This document shows positions 4,988 through 7,586 of a stretch of DNA of 7,586 bases, in pieces. The position numbers and the translations under genes were made by a program. Position 1 is the stretch's first letter. Each line of letters opens with the position of its first letter. The notes beneath the pieces were generated by a model, which saw only the letters and a program-made list of their open reading frames with translations, was not told the origin of the DNA and made no database searches. The stretch is from positions 1 through 7,586 of the forward strand of contig JAISIO010000166.1 of assembly GCA_031262005.1 (NCBI GenBank). Reading direction: 5' to 3'. The DNA is from Bacteroidales bacterium. GTDB lineage: Bacteria > Bacteroidota > Bacteroidia > Bacteroidales > UBA1715.

Positions 4988-7585
4988 ATGGACTTTAATA
5001 AATTCACTATCAAAGCACAGGAAGTGGTGAACCAAGCGGTTCAAATAGCTTCCTCGCACCAGCATCAAGCGGTGGAAAACGGGCATTTGCTCGAAGCACT
5101 TTTTGAAAAAGCGGAAAGTGTAGTACAATTTATATTGCAAAAAATAGGTGTAAACACAACTGTTTTACGCCCGGTGTTAAACAAAATTATTGAAAGTTAT
5201 CCCAAAGTTACCGGTGGCGAAAATTACTTATCGTCGAACGCCAACAAAACCTTACAAGAGGCTCTTAATCAACTAAAAACAATGAACGACCAATATGTTT
5301 CGGTTGAGCATCTGTTGTTGGGGATTTTCAAAAACGGCGACCAAGTTTCGCAATTATTAAAAGACAACGGCGTTACCGAAAAAAATCTACTGGCTGCAAT
5401 TCAAGAATTGCGCAAAGGCGGTAATGTTACAAGTCAAACCGCCGAAGATACCTATCAAGCCTTGCAGCGTTTTGCCATCAATTTGAACGAACAAGCTCGT
5501 TCGGGCAAACTCGATCCTGTGATAGGACGCGATGACGAAATTCGTCGGGTATTGCAAATTTTGAGCCGTCGTACCAAAAACAACCCTATTCTGATAGGAG
5601 AACCGGGTGTGGGAAAAACCGCCATTGCCGAAGGCTTGGCACACAGAATTATCAAAGGCGATGTGCCCGATAATTTGAAATCGAAACAGATTTTTTCGCT
5701 CGATATGGGCGCATTAATTGCCGGCGCAAAATATAAAGGAGAATTTGAAGAACGGTTGAAATCGGTTGTTAATGAAGTTCTTAGTGCCGAAGGTGAAATA
5801 ATTTTATTTATCGATGAAATTCACACGCTTGTGGGAGCCGGCAAAAGCGACGGAGCAATGGATGCCGCCAATATTCTCAAACCGGCACTTGCTCGTGGCG
5901 ATTTACGTGCAATTGGCGCAACCACGCTCGATGAATATCAAAAATATTTTGAAAAAGACAAGGCTCTCGAACGTCGTTTTCAAACCGTAATGGTAGACGA
6001 ACCAAGCGTGGAAGATACGGTTTCGATTTTGCGAGGTTTGAAAGAACGCTACGAAAATCACCACAAAGTACGCATTTTAGACGAGGCAATTGTGGCAGCC
6101 GTAGAACTTTCGCATCGCTACATTACCGCACGTTTTTTGCCCGATAAAGCTATCGACTTAATGGACGAAGCCGCTGCAAAACTGCGTCTGGAAATGAATT
6201 CCGTACCCGAAGAAATTGACGAATTGAATAGAAAAGTTCGTCAAATGGAAATAGAGCGTGAGGCTTTGAAACGAGAGGGGACTTCGCTCAAACTCGAAAC
6301 ATTGGAGAAAAATTTAGTAGAATTGCAGGAACAACGTAACGCACTGATGGCAAGTTGGGAAAGCGAAAAAACTATTGTTACACGCATTCAAGGTATAAAA
6401 CAAGTAATTGAAGACCTGAAATTTGAAGCCGATGTTGCCGAACGCGAAGGAAATTACGGACGAGTTGCCGAAATTCGTTACGGAAAAATTCGGGAACAAG
6501 AAGAGGTAATGGCAAAATTAGAAGTCGAATTGCAAGAAAAACAGTCGAAACAAGCCTTGGTGGACGAAGAGGTTAATGCCGACGACATTGCCGATGTAGT
6601 AAGTCGCTGGACTGGCATTCCGGTAAGTAAAATGTTGCAAGCCGAACGCGAAAAACTGTTGAACTTGGAGAATGAATTACATCAACGAGTTGTTGGACAA
6701 AACGAAGCAATTATAGCAATTTCCGATGCGGTGCGCCGTAGTCGTGCTGGTTTGCAAGATGCCAAACGACCTATCGGTTCGTTCATATTTTTGGGTTCTA
6801 CCGGCGTGGGAAAAACCGAATTGGCGAAAGCACTTGCCGAATTTTTGTTTGACGACGAAAACCTCATGACCCGTATTGATATGAGCGAATATCAAGAATC
6901 GTTTTCGGTAACACGGTTGATTGGAGCACCTCCCGGATACGTGGGTTACGACGAAGGCGGTCAATTAACCGAAGCAGTACGCAGAAAACCGTATTCGGTG
7001 GTATTGCTCGATGAAATTGAAAAAGCTCACCCCGACGTGTTCAATATTCTGCTTCAAGTGTTAGACGATGGCGTTTTGACCGACAACAAAGGGCGTACCG
7101 TGAGTTTCAAAAACACCATTATTATAATGACTTCCAATATTGGTTCGAATATTATTCAAGAACACTTTGAGCGCATGAATGAAGACAATAAGGAAGAAAT
7201 TATCGATCGCGCAAAAACAGAGGTGTTTGAATTGCTCAAACGCAGTGTTCGTCCCGAATTTTTGAACCGTATTGACGAGGTTATTATGTTCACACCATTG
7301 AGCCGCGGCGATATACAACTTGTGGTAGAACTGCAATTTGATATTATGGCAAAACGCCTTGCTGCTATGGGGGTAGATATTTCCATAACACCCGATGCTG
7401 TTGAAGAATTGGCAAAAATGGGTTATAACCCGCAATTTGGCGCACGTCCAGTAAAACGAATTATTCAAAAAGAATTACTTAACGAACTTTCACGCCGCAT
7501 ACTCAGTGGCTCTATTACCAAAGATAGCCACATTTTAGTAGACCACTTGGGTGAAGGATTTATTTTTAGGAATAAGAAAGCGTAA
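4988..7585 (+). CDS. clpB: ATP-dependent chaperone ClpB (Hsp100 disaggregase)
   Basis: Hexameric cytoplasmic AAA+ chaperone that, with DnaK, DnaJ and GrpE, pulls polypeptides out of heat-induced aggregates. The 865 residues match the family length (857 in E. coli). Domain order: Clp N-domain (1-145), first AAA+ module with Walker A GEPGVGKT (204-211), pore loop AKYKGEFEE (247-255), Walker B ILFIDEIH (272-279) and arginines R329/R330; coiled-coil middle domain (about 405-530); second module with Walker A GSTGVGKT (603-610), pore loop GYVGYDEGG (650-658), Walker B VVLLDEIE (671-678), sensor TSNIGS (715-720), arginine finger in FLNRIDE (758-764) and sensor-2 GAR (818-820). The long middle domain identifies ClpB rather than ClpC or ClpA, and no ClpP-binding loop is evident. 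ATG 4988 lies behind an A/T-rich leader and directly before the N-domain. It follows the pfp terminator, so it is transcribed separately, apparently from the sigma-54-like promoter. Complete; its terminator lies beyond the window. Confidence 0.98.
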   Translation: MDFNKFTIKAQEVVNQAVQIASSHQHQAVENGHLLEALFEKAESVVQFILQKIGVNTTVLRPVLNKIIESYPKVTGGENYLSSNANKTLQEALNQLKTMNDQYVSVEHLLLGIFKNGDQVSQLLKDNGVTEKNLLAAIQELRKGGNVTSQTAEDTYQALQRFAINLNEQARSGKLDPVIGRDDEIRRVLQILSRRTKNNPILIGEPGVGKTAIAEGLAHRIIKGDVPDNLKSKQIFSLDMGALIAGAKYKGEFEERLKSVVNEVLSAEGEIILFIDEIHTLVGAGKSDGAMDAANILKPALARGDLRAIGATTLDEYQKYFEKDKALERRFQTVMVDEPSVEDTVSILRGLKERYENHHKVRILDEAIVAAVELSHRYITARFLPDKAIDLMDEAAAKLRLEMNSVPEEIDELNRKVRQMEIEREALKREGTSLKLETLEKNLVELQEQRNALMASWESEKTIVTRIQGIKQVIEDLKFEADVAEREGNYGRVAEIRYGKIREQEEVMAKLEVELQEKQSKQALVDEEVNADDIADVVSRWTGIPVSKMLQAEREKLLNLENELHQRVVGQNEAIIAISDAVRRSRAGLQDAKRPIGSFIFLGSTGVGKTELAKALAEFLFDDENLMTRIDMSEYQESFSVTRLIGAPPGYVGYDEGGQLTEAVRRKPYSVVLLDEIEKAHPDVFNILLQVLDDGVLTDNKGRTVSFKNTIIIMTSNIGSNIIQEHFERMNEDNKEEIIDRAKTEVFELLKRSVRPEFLNRIDEVIMFTPLSRGDIQLVVELQFDIMAKRLAAMGVDISITPDAVEELAKMGYNPQFGARPVKRIIQKELLNELSRRILSGSITKDSHILVDHLGEGFIFRNKKA

Positions 7586-7586
7586 C

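Noticed and set aside
7061..7468. 135-codon open frame antisense to the end of clpB, and similar antisense frames inside gltX, pfp and clpB
   Set aside because: All lie within strongly conserved coding sequence on the opposite strand and have compositions typical of shadow frames, with no family resemblance.

Overview
The window looks like chromosomal core DNA from a Bacteroidota bacterium, most likely order Bacteroidales. Three things support this: a long-form pyrophosphate-dependent phosphofructokinase of the Bacteroidales type, a glutamyl-tRNA synthetase with the Bacteroidota insertion after its KLSKR loop, and TAnnTTTG-type -7 promoter boxes without recognisable Shine-Dalgarno sequences. 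The DNA is AT-rich with A/T-rich leaders. No CRISPR array, tRNA, rRNA, insertion sequence, phage gene or defence gene is visible, and base and codon usage look uniform.

Layout: five complete genes. On the minus strand, reading right to left, lie gltX (2903-1374), a TPR-repeat protein (1314-538) and a small membrane-anchored conserved hypothetical protein (533-15). They are probably one transcription unit, with gaps of 59 and 4 bases. A 188-base divergent region (2904-3091) separates gltX from the plus-strand pfp gene (3092-4714). It holds a clear Bacteroidota -7 box facing pfp, a weaker one facing gltX, and some TGCA-centred dyads. pfp ends in a strong intrinsic terminator (4757-4793). A 273-base gap (4715-4987) then leads to clpB (4988-7585), whose stop codon ends one base before the window does.

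The genes are housekeeping: tRNA charging, PPi-linked glycolysis and protein disaggregation, with no sign that they form one pathway. The most interesting part is the clpB control region. It contains a near-consensus sigma-54 (-24/-12) promoter, an upstream perfect palindrome ATGACA-AAA-TGTCAT placed like an activator site, a longer inverted repeat overlapping the promoter, and an AU-rich stem in the predicted leader. A second recurring oddity is short degenerate tandem repeats at the 3' ends of three genes. I do not see a new multi-gene system here.
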